A stretch of 64,000 nt of DNA, taken from Liolophura sinensis (lineage: Eukaryota; Mollusca; Polyplacophora; Chitonida; Chitonidae). The stretch spans positions 43,190,645 to 43,254,644 of the forward strand of contig NC_088302.1 of the NCBI RefSeq assembly GCF_032854445.1, given 5' to 3'. How positions within the stretch are numbered: the stretch's first letter is position 1; every line of letters begins with the position of its first letter. Under the pieces are notes generated by a model. That model was not told the DNA's origin. It saw nothing but the letters and a program-made list of their open reading frames with translations, and ran no database searches. This document shows, one piece after another, positions 1-11,000 of the stretch. The translations under genes were made by a program, and so were the position numbers.

Positions 1-68
1 CTGCACTCAAGAATATTTCACTTACAAGACGGCGGTCTGCATTATGGAGGGAAACCTGGCAGAGCCTA
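1..68 (-). mobile_element. SINE family A fragment cut by window edge
   Basis: Matches the reverse complement of the SINE 3' half (actcaagaatatttcactt, then a cggcgg...cattatgg block). It is truncated by the window edge on the left and ends in the element body on the right. Confidence 0.7.
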
Positions 69-493
69 AAAAAAAGTTTTCGTACGAAATAACGACCGGA
101 AAGATTTGCATATGTGTCTCGCACAGGCCACCACTTTGATAGTCTTGCTATCAGATTTAAGTTTAAAGCGTTTGATATAAAATTCTGTCAACACAGAAAG
201 CATTTTAGCGGCAAACAAAGGTTATAAAATAAAAAGGTTATTATTTTTTGTGCTGAAAGTTTAATTTTGCCATACAGTTAGCTCTGAGATCGATTGGCCA
301 TTTTTCCCAGCTTACCTTCCACATTAACATTGTCTTTCGGAGATTTAAGCTGAGAAAAGTGAAACAGATTTCATATCTATTATACAGGATATGATTTTCT
401 TCAAGTAAACCTCAGAACACCTTTCTATAAGATTAACAGCTCTCTCGGAATCAGGAAAGATAAGAAATTATTATTAGTTTTTTCTATTTGACT

Positions 494-516
494 GGCGTTT
501 TACGCCGTACTCAAGA
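494..516 (-). mobile_element. SINE family A 3'-end remnant
   Basis: Only the terminal motif survives in reverse orientation (gttttacgccgtactcaag). It is a short remnant of the same tRNA-derived SINE. Confidence 0.5.
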
Positions 517-828
517 ATGTTGTGGTGGATTATGATGGAAGGCATACAGTAAAACAAGAGCTGCGACGACAGTGTGGTAACTGGCAAGTTACACGTACAT
601 TAAGCTACACGTCACATATAAGCTGGGAAATACGGCCTCTTGTCAGTTTAAACCCTTGCAACACCGAAGAAAACCCAAGAAATGTCTTCATTCTCACATA
701 TTCAAAAAGACACGATCATCGATCTTTGGTACGCTTTATTCTCAATTTTGGAGAGGTTCACGACTATCAATCAACCCACTTTCAGCAAATATTTGATTGG
801 GTTTTTACCCAATATATAGGTATACGGG

Positions 829-1085
829 GGCCTCCGTGGCTCAGTTGGTTGGCAAACTAACACAGCGTAATGACTCAGGAACCTCGAACCAATGCGGTCG
901 CTCTGAGTCGAAATCCATCTCATGCTGGCTTCCTCTACGGCCGTACGTGGGAAGGTCTGTCAGCAACCTGCGGATGGTCATGGGTTTCTACCGCGCTCTG
1001 CCCAGTTTCCTCCCACCATAATGCTGGCCACCGTCGTATAAGTGAAATATTCTTGAGTAAAACACCAATCAAATAAATAAATAAA
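829..1085 (+). mobile_element. Full-length tRNA-derived SINE, family A
   Basis: Begins gcctccgtggctcagttgg, a tRNA-like head with a Pol III A box (TGGCTCAGTTGG). A degenerate B box follows (gagtcgaaatcc in place of gagttcaagtcc). The conserved body runs through cggccgtacgtgggaagg and ctgcggatggtc to cataatgctggcc. It ends agtgaaatattcttgag, caccaatc and an (AAATA)n tail. About 255 bp, the best complete plus-strand copy here. The element family is known from molluscs; I did not assign a library name. Confidence 0.85.
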
Positions 1086-1783
1086 TTTACCAGGTAAACT
1101 TAATACTACTTCACTTAGGCTTACATACGACCGCAATCGATATTAAGACAAGAGTACAAGAAGGGCGTGGAGCACACCGCTGAACTTCGGCCAGTAAGTG
1201 CTGAACACTTCCACACGTCACACACAGTGTCAAAGCGGGCTTAAGGTGTACGTCAACTTAGTGGAAGGAAAGTGTACATGAATGGCCGTATGGGTTGGCT
1301 TATTACCACCAAGAACCCCATGCAAAACTTATCCTTTTTTTTGCGCTGACATGAACAGCTTATCATTTCATTGAAAATTCTTCTGCTTTTTTTGTCACAT
1401 GGCAAAAACAATTTTTGTACATGAATTAGTGAAATATTCTCGAGTGAGTTACACATCAATGAAGAAGCCCAGCATGACTAGACAATTGAATGAGAATGCA
1501 ACATCCTCCAAGTACTGCGTATTGTTAAGTTATTACTGTGACAAATCAGCACCAGGTTTCGTGACAAATGTAGCTTCACACATTTACAACAAACACCAAA
1601 AATGCAAAACCAACTAAAACTTACTAGTATATTTTTCCCACAGAATTAAATTCAGTTGGACACCTGTATTTGGATATCTCAACTTACAACACTCCATGCT
1701 TAAGATTGTCAACTTAAAAATGCCATCACCCTAACTCAGTCAAAGGTGTCCATAAATCCCACCAATGTATCCAAATACTTGAC

Positions 1784-1789
1784 TTTATT
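1784..1789 (-). terminator. Possible NAA35 poly(A) signal
   Basis: tttatt on the plus strand reads AATAAA on the minus strand, 715 nt downstream of the NAA35 stop. It is the first canonical hexamer I found in that direction. No other support. Confidence 0.35.
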
Positions 1790-2504
1790 TAATTCAGTGA
1801 AAAAAAAAGGTAAATCTCTTAGATTAACTTTCTCAATAGCCTTTCAGAGGTTTTAGAAATCCACTGCCTTTAATATTTTCAGAGGTGCAGGAAAGCAATG
1901 TGTTCACTTAATAGTTTGATTCAATGGTTTGGTTAAGTTATAGGCTGGTCATGCAAGGCAAATGGAAACTCAAACAACCGAGCTGTCCCATCAGGGATGT
2001 ATTCAGGAGCATTTTAAAACTCAACCTCGAATTTGCACCAGTCAAAATATTGATCTATACAAATCACCACAAGATCCAAAATGTCTTTTAGCAAAAATTG
2101 ATGATTTGCACTCAATATTAGAAGATATTAAATGCAAACACTAAAGTTTAACCTTTTGCCTATTGGACAGGTCAGAGTCCCAGTTTGAATACAACTCTGG
2201 TTTGTGTTTGCAACTTTACATGCACACTAAAAGCTCAAGTATAATATTTTAGAAATCCTGGAGTGGCCAGCACCTGAATGACATTACCCAAAACTTCTGT
2301 GATCATTTCTTATTTGTACGACATAAAATACAATGACCATGAATGTGCATTATTAGTAACAGAATGTTGTAAAAATGTTATAGCAGGGTTCCATACTAGC
2401 AGTTTGTGAGCCCTCTTATGTTCAAAAGAAAACACACCTTATCACTGCCTAGGTTTCTAAAGTTCGTATTTCACATACAGGTAGGCAGTCATTCTATCTA
2501 ATGA

Positions 2505-4682
2505 TCAGATTTTGATGACCGGAAACACTTTACTGTGGTTAAACTCAAACTCAGGTGGGCTCTGGGAGTCCTTTTTGTGTCCTCCCATCAGCAATTTCAT
2601 GACCACAAAGTTTGTTTTGGCAATCTTAATCAGATTTTGAACCTCTTCACTGGGGTTGGAGATGGACTCATAAATAGCCTTAGCCTGATAAAAGCACTTA
2701 TAGGCCATAGAGTACATTTCTGCCGCAGACAGCGGGAACTCATATCGGTTCAGATCCGACATTTCGCAGAACTGCGTATACTGAACCATAGGGGGAGTGA
2801 TGACATTACCAAAGGGAGAGAAGCGGTGTGTGTAGCGCACTTCTTCACTGTCAAATTCAAAGCTTGGCTGTTTCATCTTGCCATCGAGACGAAATCCGAC
2901 CAGAGCCTTATAGTACCCACCACAGAGTTGCTGTGCCCCCTGTGTGAGCAGCAACTCTTTACCATTCGGCTTTGGCTTTTTCTTCTTCTTGTTCTTCTTG
3001 TTACTCCTCCCCTTCGTCTGTTGTTCTGTCAGAGCCTCGTGCTCTGAGAGAAAGCTGGAGGCTCGTGTGAGAGTCGAGGCAAGCCAGGCATACAGCAGTT
3101 CATGAAGGTACCAGAAAACATAATGATACTCATATGTGGCGTACAACTCCAGCTCAAAACCAGACAGTGTGTAGTGAATCATGACCTGTAGGGTGTGGTA
3201 CAACACCCAGGTGCCAAAGCAGGCCAGGTGTTGACGACTTGGGTCAGTCTTCATCAGGATGTTGTGCAGGTAAGCATCTACTTTGTCAGCTTCATCCTGA
3301 AGCGAAGCCATGTCCTCCATCAGATGAGCCCACTTGTCTCTCTGTCGAGCACGATTATGTCCTGTGATCTGGTAGATGGTACAGATTGGCCGCACAGCAT
3401 GTGAAAGGAAACCATCCACATACTCTTTAGCCTGGGGGTTGTTATACAGCAATGACTTAGCAATAAGAGACGGAGGTGCTATAAAGTTTCGAATAGTGTC
3501 CTTAATGGCATCCACAACAGTAATCGTGCCGAAAATCTTCCTGCTCGGAGGTAGAAAAGTCAGTTGTAGCAGTGATCTGGACAACACACAAGGGGCTGAT
3601 TTACTAAAGTCCAGGAATATCTCTAGAATGCTGTGCAGGGAGGATACTGAAGGAAGTGCACAAACCACCTTCAGTTTGTCTGCTAACTGTTCCAGGTACG
3701 ACAGAGCCTCAGAGCGACTTTTAATGACAGTGTATCGAGGGAAAGTGGGTGGAAGTAGACGTTGGTTAATGATGGGTTCAAACCCCATAATTGTTGGATA
3801 GTCGTTTTTGGTTACCTCCCTTTGTTCCGGCTGAATTCCCAAAGGTTCCGTTTTCTTCATGATAGGAACGAGCTCAGTCAATTGCTCGAGAATCTTCTGT
3901 GCTTGAGGCACACCTTCACATTTGTCTTTCGTGAAAGAAATCAGCATGGACAGAAATAATCTGTAAAAGCGAATGCGGGTGTGAACCGCCACTGCCAGCT
4001 CATGCTTTTTCTCGGTGGCTGCATCTCGTTCTTCTCCAGACTTCACTCTTGTGTTTTTCAGCACACGGTTATATTCATCTTCTACTTCCTTCATCATTCC
4101 CATGACACGAACATCAGTCACGTCTCCGCACATTTTAAACCCGTATGTCATCGGCTGGAAGTCTTCCTCCTCAAACACATTAGCACGATTAATGCGGTCT
4201 CGAATCAGGTCCACAATCTTTAAGAAACACATGCTGATAGCCTTAGTACACCTGTCCTCAATAATGTAAGGATTATGCAGATATAGATTTGTAAACACAG
4301 TTTGAGCTAAAGAATGGCCTTCTAGCCAAGTTACCATGCAGGCTAAAGTGGCGTCTGTTATGCCAATCTGCTCTTCAGCAGAGAGATCCTTAATTTTGAC
4401 AGTCCCTGCTTCAACAGACTTCTCTAAAGTCATGACTTTTCGTTTGATTTGGTTACACATCATGCCAGCATCCATTTTCGGGTCCATCATTTCGATGGCT
4501 GACATCGCTTCAAACAGACCAAACACTTCATCATGCATCAGTTCACCAAGCTTGAGATCTGAACATGATTCCAGAAACTCCGAAGTGATATCTTTCCAGT
4601 TGTATTTTGGCCTCACAAGCTTGTCTTCCTCGTTTTTAAGGTTGTCTTTCTCCATTTCACTGACAAGTGCGCTTCCCGGCAT
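2505..4682 (-). CDS. NAA35: N-alpha-acetyltransferase 35, NatC auxiliary subunit (Mak10 homologue), single exon
   Basis: Uninterrupted 725-codon ORF with ATG at 4682 and TGA at 2505-2507. As known for the family, NAA35/Mak10 anchors the catalytic subunit NAA30 and the small subunit NAA38 on the ribosome. The complex acetylates nascent chains starting Met followed by a bulky hydrophobic residue. The Mak10 signature [20 protein letters not shown] lies near residues 55-75. Other conserved blocks are [66 protein letters not shown] and [14 protein letters not shown] Lys-rich tract ([18 protein letters not shown]) starts at about residue 557, and [14 protein letters not shown] is near the C-terminus. 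To my recollection the human protein is also about 725 residues. The gene has no introns, whereas vertebrate NAA35 is multi-exon, so retroposition or total intron loss is possible. It is head-to-head with SPG11. Confidence 0.96.
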   Translation of the reverse strand: MPGSALVSEMEKDNLKNEEDKLVRPKYNWKDITSEFLESCSDLKLGELMHDEVFGLFEAMSAIEMMDPKMDAGMMCNQIKRKVMTLEKSVEAGTVKIKDLSAEEQIGITDATLACMVTWLEGHSLAQTVFTNLYLHNPYIIEDRCTKAISMCFLKIVDLIRDRINRANVFEEEDFQPMTYGFKMCGDVTDVRVMGMMKEVEDEYNRVLKNTRVKSGEERDAATEKKHELAVAVHTRIRFYRLFLSMLISFTKDKCEGVPQAQKILEQLTELVPIMKKTEPLGIQPEQREVTKNDYPTIMGFEPIINQRLLPPTFPRYTVIKSRSEALSYLEQLADKLKVVCALPSVSSLHSILEIFLDFSKSAPCVLSRSLLQLTFLPPSRKIFGTITVVDAIKDTIRNFIAPPSLIAKSLLYNNPQAKEYVDGFLSHAVRPICTIYQITGHNRARQRDKWAHLMEDMASLQDEADKVDAYLHNILMKTDPSRQHLACFGTWVLYHTLQVMIHYTLSGFELELYATYEYHYVFWYLHELLYAWLASTLTRASSFLSEHEALTEQQTKGRSNKKNKKKKKPKPNGKELLLTQGAQQLCGGYYKALVGFRLDGKMKQPSFEFDSEEVRYTHRFSPFGNVITPPMVQYTQFCEMSDLNRYEFPLSAAEMYSMAYKCFYQAKAIYESISNPSEEVQNLIKIAKTNFVVMKLLMGGHKKDSQSPPEFEFNHSKVFPVIKI

Positions 4683-5001
4683 TTTGAGAAAAGCAACGTA
4701 GGGGCAGATAACCCAATCTCAGCAGAAAAACAAAATTTTGAGACGAATGGAAAACGGCTGCATCAGAAATAAATTATATTTACTTTTTATGACCAATTAC
4801 CGTTCATAGTTGTAAATATGACGTTAGATGTAATATATCATTAGATTATGGGTTTATTTGGTGGGATTTACCAAATATTGATAAATATTGTTTCCGTGTT
4901 GGTAACAAGTTTTATACCTTGTTCACCCAGCTAGGTTCCTTTCCGCCAGGTGTCTCTAGAAGAAGTCATGTGATTTACCTGAATAGAAAGCAGACAGCGC
5001 G
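4683..5001. promoter_or_regulatory. Shared bidirectional promoter interval, NAA35/SPG11
   Basis: The two divergent start codons are 319 bp apart, so both promoters and both 5' UTRs must fit here unless non-coding first exons lie elsewhere. The interval is AT-rich and has no clear TATA box or CpG island. An in-frame TAG at 4984-4986 lies upstream of the SPG11 ATG. Exact initiation sites cannot be read from the sequence. Confidence 0.6.
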
Positions 5002-8000
5002 ATGGAGGACTCAGCAATGAAATGCATCGTTCAGAAATTCAAGACTTCATTACCATGTAGTGATGCCAAGTGTATTTTGCCTTCGTTGGCTTGTAATAAA
5101 CTTGCATTTTTATCCACATGTGGGGAGTTAACAGTCGTCGATATTGCTCGTGACAACGTAGCTGGACGACATGTTATAGAGGGTGTTGAGAGGTACAGTC
5201 CAGTTTGAATGCACATCAATGCAACAGATCAGAAAAAGAACGCCTCCTAGTGACTATCACATCCGATATTTTCCTTACACTTCTTGACATTGCCTGTCTT
5301 GTTCGTCACCTAATTGTATATTGCATTTTCTACCTTGTGCTGTTTTGAAAGTAATTTAATTATAGATTGAATTTTAAAACTTAGAAAGAAAGTGGAAATT
5401 TACTCTGGTGCAGTTAAATTATACTTACCGGTAATCAAAGATCTTTATTTTCATGAATTTTCTTTTGCATACACAGCTTTACAATGTGAGTCTGGTCAGG
5501 TGATTTCCACTGCACTTTTCCCATTAGTTTCTTCCACTTGTATTTCTGACTGTGATATCATATAAGAAAAGTATTCTTGTGTACTGGTAGAGCATAAAAG
5601 CCCCAAATAAAAGAATAAATGAATAGATATACAATGATCGTGAAACCTATCAGATAAATAAATTGATAAATATATAAATCCATAAATAAATAATATCTTG
5701 CCTGCCCTCCTGAAACGACAGGTTTATTTCAAGAGTAACAGGTGAGACTAAGAGCAGGAAATCAGAACTGCATGTAGCGCAGCTGTGGTGTTGGATCCGT
5801 TACTAGATTGTAAGCTAGTTTTATTGAGTAGACCTTGTGTGAATATGACCCAAATAATGGCCCCCTCCCCCCCCCCCCCCAAATAATAATCATAATAAAT
5901 AGGAAATTTTTTTTGTTTTACAGCAGTTTTGTTTTTGGTTTACAGCAGTAGTGTCAGATAAATTTTAACCTCTCTGTTTTCTGGTGGTTTCAGTTTCAGT
6001 TGGCTGGCAGATACAGGTGTTGATGAGGATGAAGTGCAGTGTCCAGCATTCTGTGTAGTTGACAAAAACCTTGGTATATCCGTCTATACTCTCAGAAGTG
6101 GCACTTTAGAGACAGTGTATGCATATGAGGCAGCATTTATCAAACAGTTACTAGAGAACAGAGGTAAGGTTGACAGCTAAACAAATGCACTCTGCATATA
6201 TGACATTAGGCTGTAATGTGTATGTGTCAGCTGTTTTCTTTGACATTTAAATATGGTGGCATGTTTAAATTTAGCTCACAAACCTTTGTACCCAGATTTT
6301 CTTTGGAATCATGTCATATTATGAAGCGGAACATTGTTCAGAGTGCTTATACTTCACAAAGCAGACACGTTTTGTGAAAGTATGCATTTGTTTATTTGTC
6401 ATGATTGGTTTCCATAATTTGGTGAGATGCAGATTTTCTCCTACCTTCTGTTCTCCGTTTGTATGATTGTTGAGTAAATGAGAAAATGTTGAGTATGGCA
6501 ATAAACAGCAAATCGCCTGTATCAGTACGCATGCAAGAACCGGGGGGAAAAAACACAAAAAAGCAGGAAGTTAAAAAGGTATATGGGATGTTTTGGGGAA
6601 ATTTTGACTGTTTTAGAATATCCCAAATAATTACCTTGATAAATTAATGAGAATTTGGGTCACATTGTAACTTTAGAATTTAAATTTTTTTTTCAATTTA
6701 AATAGTACAAGTCTGGTATTTACTGCTAGACAATAATTCAAGTCATTTTCACTAAATATGGAAAATTTGATTTGATTAGAAAATACTATTATGTTTTTTG
6801 TTTTTGTCCGAAATCTCTGGTATAGCATCTTTAATTAAAAGTTAAGGGGGTAAAACTACAGTGTGTTGATGCATAGATGTGTAAGTTTTTTACTTTATAC
6901 TGTTTTGTTGTAGATGTTGTGCCAACGAGTCTGGAACTGCTTAGTTACAGAGGAAATATCATCTGTTTGAACTGTGGCAATTCCACAGTAGTCTCCCTTC
7001 AGTTGAGGCGAGATGAGCCGGTGACTGCGCTATCTGTCCTATCCCTGAACCATATCCATACCTCCCCAGCTGACCCCGGGTCTCCAGTCTCTTGCCCGTA
7101 CTGGACTGTGAAGAGAGATGTCCTAGTGGCTTATGATTCAAATAGTCAGAAACTCTGTATCCTTGAGTTGTTGAGTTTTTTGAAAAAGTTTGTTTGCACT
7201 ACTGTTTGTTTTGTTATGTTTTAGGATGTCTGGGGTTTGTAATTCAAGACTTACACTTCGGCAAGAGAGTTATTGTTTGTTACATGCCTAACGGTAGCCA
7301 GTTTAGCCATCAGCACTTTTTAATTGCTTCTTTCTATTAACTTGATAAGCAAGTTTAATTTTTGCTTCAATTACTTGATTTTGAAGTTGGGAGACAAATC
7401 CAGATCGGGTAATGCCATAGGCTTTAAAAATGGTAGTTGTTCCTACCTCTCTGCTTAACGCTGAGAGGGTAGAACAAGGAAACAGCATTGATTGGTCAAT
7501 ATAATTTGACTGGATAGAGTGTTATGTCTGGTGTCTTTGGCATGATACTAAAAATTGTTAAGTATGACAGAAACACAAGCATAATTTAGCACATGTACAC
7601 ATGTACATGAAAAAATATGAAAGAGTTGACATGCAAGTTCTAATGCAGTTTTCATCTGGAGATTTGGTTTTCCACCTGTGTAGTTTTTGTATTTTTACGT
7701 AGCATATATTTTTATAGAATGACATTTAATAAACAACAGTAACCCTGATATATATCTACTCTTTATGAATAATATGGGTTAAAAGCATACAATATATACA
7801 GTACATACGCAACCAGTGGTTCACAACTGCATAATGACCTTAATCTTGCTAGTTGTGTACAGCGTAACCAGTGGAGGGTTACTAGCATGGCTGGACCTAG
7901 CCCAACACATTCCGAAAGAAGCGCTTGTTTGGTGGGAACTGTCAGAGGATTTGGATTATCTCTGCCTGATCAGCCATTCTAATCAGCTCTTTCACTTGAG

Positions 8001-11000
8001 TCTGAGGAGCTTTGTGGCGGCTTTTCCAGCCAGTTTGAAATATATGAGTAGTGCACTTGGTGATGAGACATTCACTGAGCTGTCCACTCTCAGAACTGCT
8101 AAGGCAGAAACATTTGTCACAACCACCTTAGGCGATCCACCCTGGAGAAGTCAGATGGCAGAGCTGCTAACTTTAAACTCAGTCACTAGTCAAACACCAT
8201 GGTATCTCGGTTGTTATGACGAAGGATCAAAGAGAACTACTCCGAATGGGAAAACCGCTATCACTGGATTCAGAAAGAAGCATCAACCTGTGACTGACAC
8301 CACAGTGTTAACATCTGAATTGAAGATCGTGAAAGAGATAGCCCTGGATGTAACATTAACGGCTAATATCCACCAAGTGGTTGTGTCTGCAAATAGTGTT
8401 GACGTAAAGTCAGGAGGTTTGACGGAATTCCACCTTGGGATCTGTAACACCACTCAAGGCACTGTTATCATTCATGGGTATGTGCAGTATCGCAAAATTT
8501 TCAAATTTTTCGTGGCAAGTTTATGTAGGAATAAGATATATAATTAAAATTTGAGGAAATCTTGTGACTGCAAGTTCTTGAATGCTTTACACTATCCCAA
8601 CACCTGTAGTAATCATCTTTTAACATGAGTGTGAATTGGTAACTTTCTTAGTAATATGTTAAGCTGTTGTTCTTGAAATTTCATGACCACTGTATAAAGT
8701 GCATGTTCATGTAAAGACATTGATTATCACATAAAATTTTGCCCCCAAAAGTGCATTATCAGAGGCACTATGCTGAACCTTACATTTCCTCAGTATGATA
8801 TCATACTGCCTTCCAAATGAACATAAAAACACCTTTCTAATATCAATGGAACTCTTAGAATCGGGTAAAATGTGCAAATTTGATGCAGCTTACAGGTTGT
8901 GTTTTATGAAATAGATCTGATATATTATCTGGACATGAATATTTATAGTGGGCTTGAGCTTGTATTTTTTGTGCTTTTTGATGAGTCCCATTGTTGATGT
9001 GCTGTGATTTACCTGGACTGTGTCTTTTTTTTGTACAGATTCAGCCCTGGGGAGATACTGCTGTTATCAGACGCTCCTGGACATCCTCATTTATTACTGA
9101 CACCCAACACTCTAGCCACAGTGGGTCAGTTGGCTGGTCAGGAACAATTGGTCAGCAGTGTAAGTCAATGCTGATTCATTCAACTTGTGCTGTGGCCTAT
9201 CTATTTTCCTCTATACACATTCATGTGCTGAGTTTTTCATTATCTCTAAACTTGATCCTTAGGTTAGCCATGTGAAAATGTCAAAATAATTATGTGGAAA
9301 TTCAGTTTTCCTGAATCACAGGCATGAGATATTCTAAATTTGGGACTGTTGTTAATTTCAGGTCATGTTATACGGAGGAGCAGGGACTGCTGATGTGTTG
9401 TGTCACTTGAACAAGTGGGATCGCTGCACAATTCCCATCAACACCCTGGAAACAGGTCTCAAACACAGGCAACTGGACACTGTGACCTTTTTCCTCAAGA
9501 GCAAAGAAAACTGTAAGTGTTAAATCTCTGTATATACATGTACAATTGACCTATGCTGATGTCCACCCTTTACATTGTACATTCTAGTTTTTACCACACC
9601 TGTACTTTGTCACACCCTAAGCATCAGCATCGGTGTCTGCGTCCTATAGGGGTGGAAGTCATGTTAAAGTAAATATTAGAGGTGGTATTCCAAAAAGTAC
9701 TGTATGTACTGAGTTCATGTTTTGCATACCTCTAAAGCACAATAACACAATGGGCATGTTTTGTTGTTGATGCTCTGTGTTGAATTATTTATGGTAAATT
9801 ACAATATTCACCGCTTAGTCTGTTGTGTCTTGTGTATTAGAATCACTGGTAAAGTCAATTTTAGGGGTGGTAATCTTAAAAAGTACTGCATGTATTGAGC
9901 TCAGGTTTTTCATAATGGCAAAATAAGATGAGGGAATGTTCCATTGTGAATGCCCTTTATGTGTGTTAATTGACATACTTTACAAATTGAGCTGAGGATT
10001 GGCATTCATGTACAGACAAGCTCTTTGGTAGCTGTGGTACCAGCCAAAGTTTTGCATTTATATGAATGCACACATATTCTTCAAGACATAACCTCTAGAA
10101 AATTTTCACCTGTTAAATACCCTTTTATATACATAGAATCCACACTTCAGGAGAAAGCTTTACCTACCTACCCAACATTCACAAATTGAACTTTTTACTG
10201 CAAAAAACTTTTTAATTTTAAGCAATATGTCTCTTGCAAAGTAACTAAAACAGCCTAGTACTCTGCTTTCTCCCATGCAGTGTTCTCAAGTAACAGGACC
10301 AAAGTTAGCTCCCCTTCCTCAGATGGCGCTGATGGCAGTGCGACATTCTCCTGGGTGCCGTCATACAGTCATGAGGAGAACTTCAGCCAGGTGGAACCAG
10401 CCCTTGACCTCCTGGTGCAGTGTGTAAGGGAGAGCGTTGCTGAGGCGCAGTCACGACAGTTTGCGGAGCAGCTATTGTCAGTCACACTTCATCATCTGTA
10501 CGGACTACAGGCTGATGCGCTGGTTGTGGTGCGCGACTGCTGGGGCTCCCCTTCCCCCTTCCCCGAGGAGAGTCAGGAGGTGGAAGTCCTGGAGGGGATT
10601 GCGGGAAAGCTGATGTTAAAGATAGGCCAGCTGAGACGCTTCCAGAGGATGCTGCTGGCTAAGTCTGCTCTGACTGCCCGGCCATTACAGGCCGCAGACA
10701 CTGAGGAGGGGGTGGGGACAGACTCCCAGAGGGAACACTCAGAATGGGCCGACATGGACTCTAACGTAAGGGCTCACTACTCTCTTCTTATTTTGTTTTT
10801 TTCAATTGATACAAATTCCATTAAATATATTTTTTATGCAAGGTGCATATTGATTTGAAGATCAGAAGGTTTGTGGGTGTACACCATGCAATCTGGGTTA
10901 CTCTGCCTATTAATTTAACGGCTGTCGTACGTACAGTGGTGAAAAATTTGTAAGTATACTGTTAAACACCTGTCCAACTCCACCTGTTCAATCTCTGGGT

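Larger units (their letters stand above)
1..2504. other. Intergenic region left of NAA35
   Basis: No convincing coding exon was seen. The stretch holds SINE copies (1-68, 494-516, 829-1085) and AT-rich unique sequence. The part adjoining NAA35 (about 1784-2504) is probably that gene's 3' UTR. Short ORFs at 522-860, 797-1021, 870-1076, 1253-1459 and 1399-1617 are not supported: two of them lie inside the SINE and none has recognisable protein features or splice context. Confidence 0.6.

Noticed and set aside
522-860. 112-codon ORF near the left edge
   Set aside because: No recognisable domain; its 3' end runs into a SINE head at 829.
829-905. Possible tRNA gene at the SINE family A head
   Set aside because: The anticodon and acceptor arms do not pair, and the same head is repeated at many SINE loci.
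2535-3047. 170-codon plus-strand ORF
   Set aside because: Antisense shadow of the strongly conserved NAA35 coding sequence.
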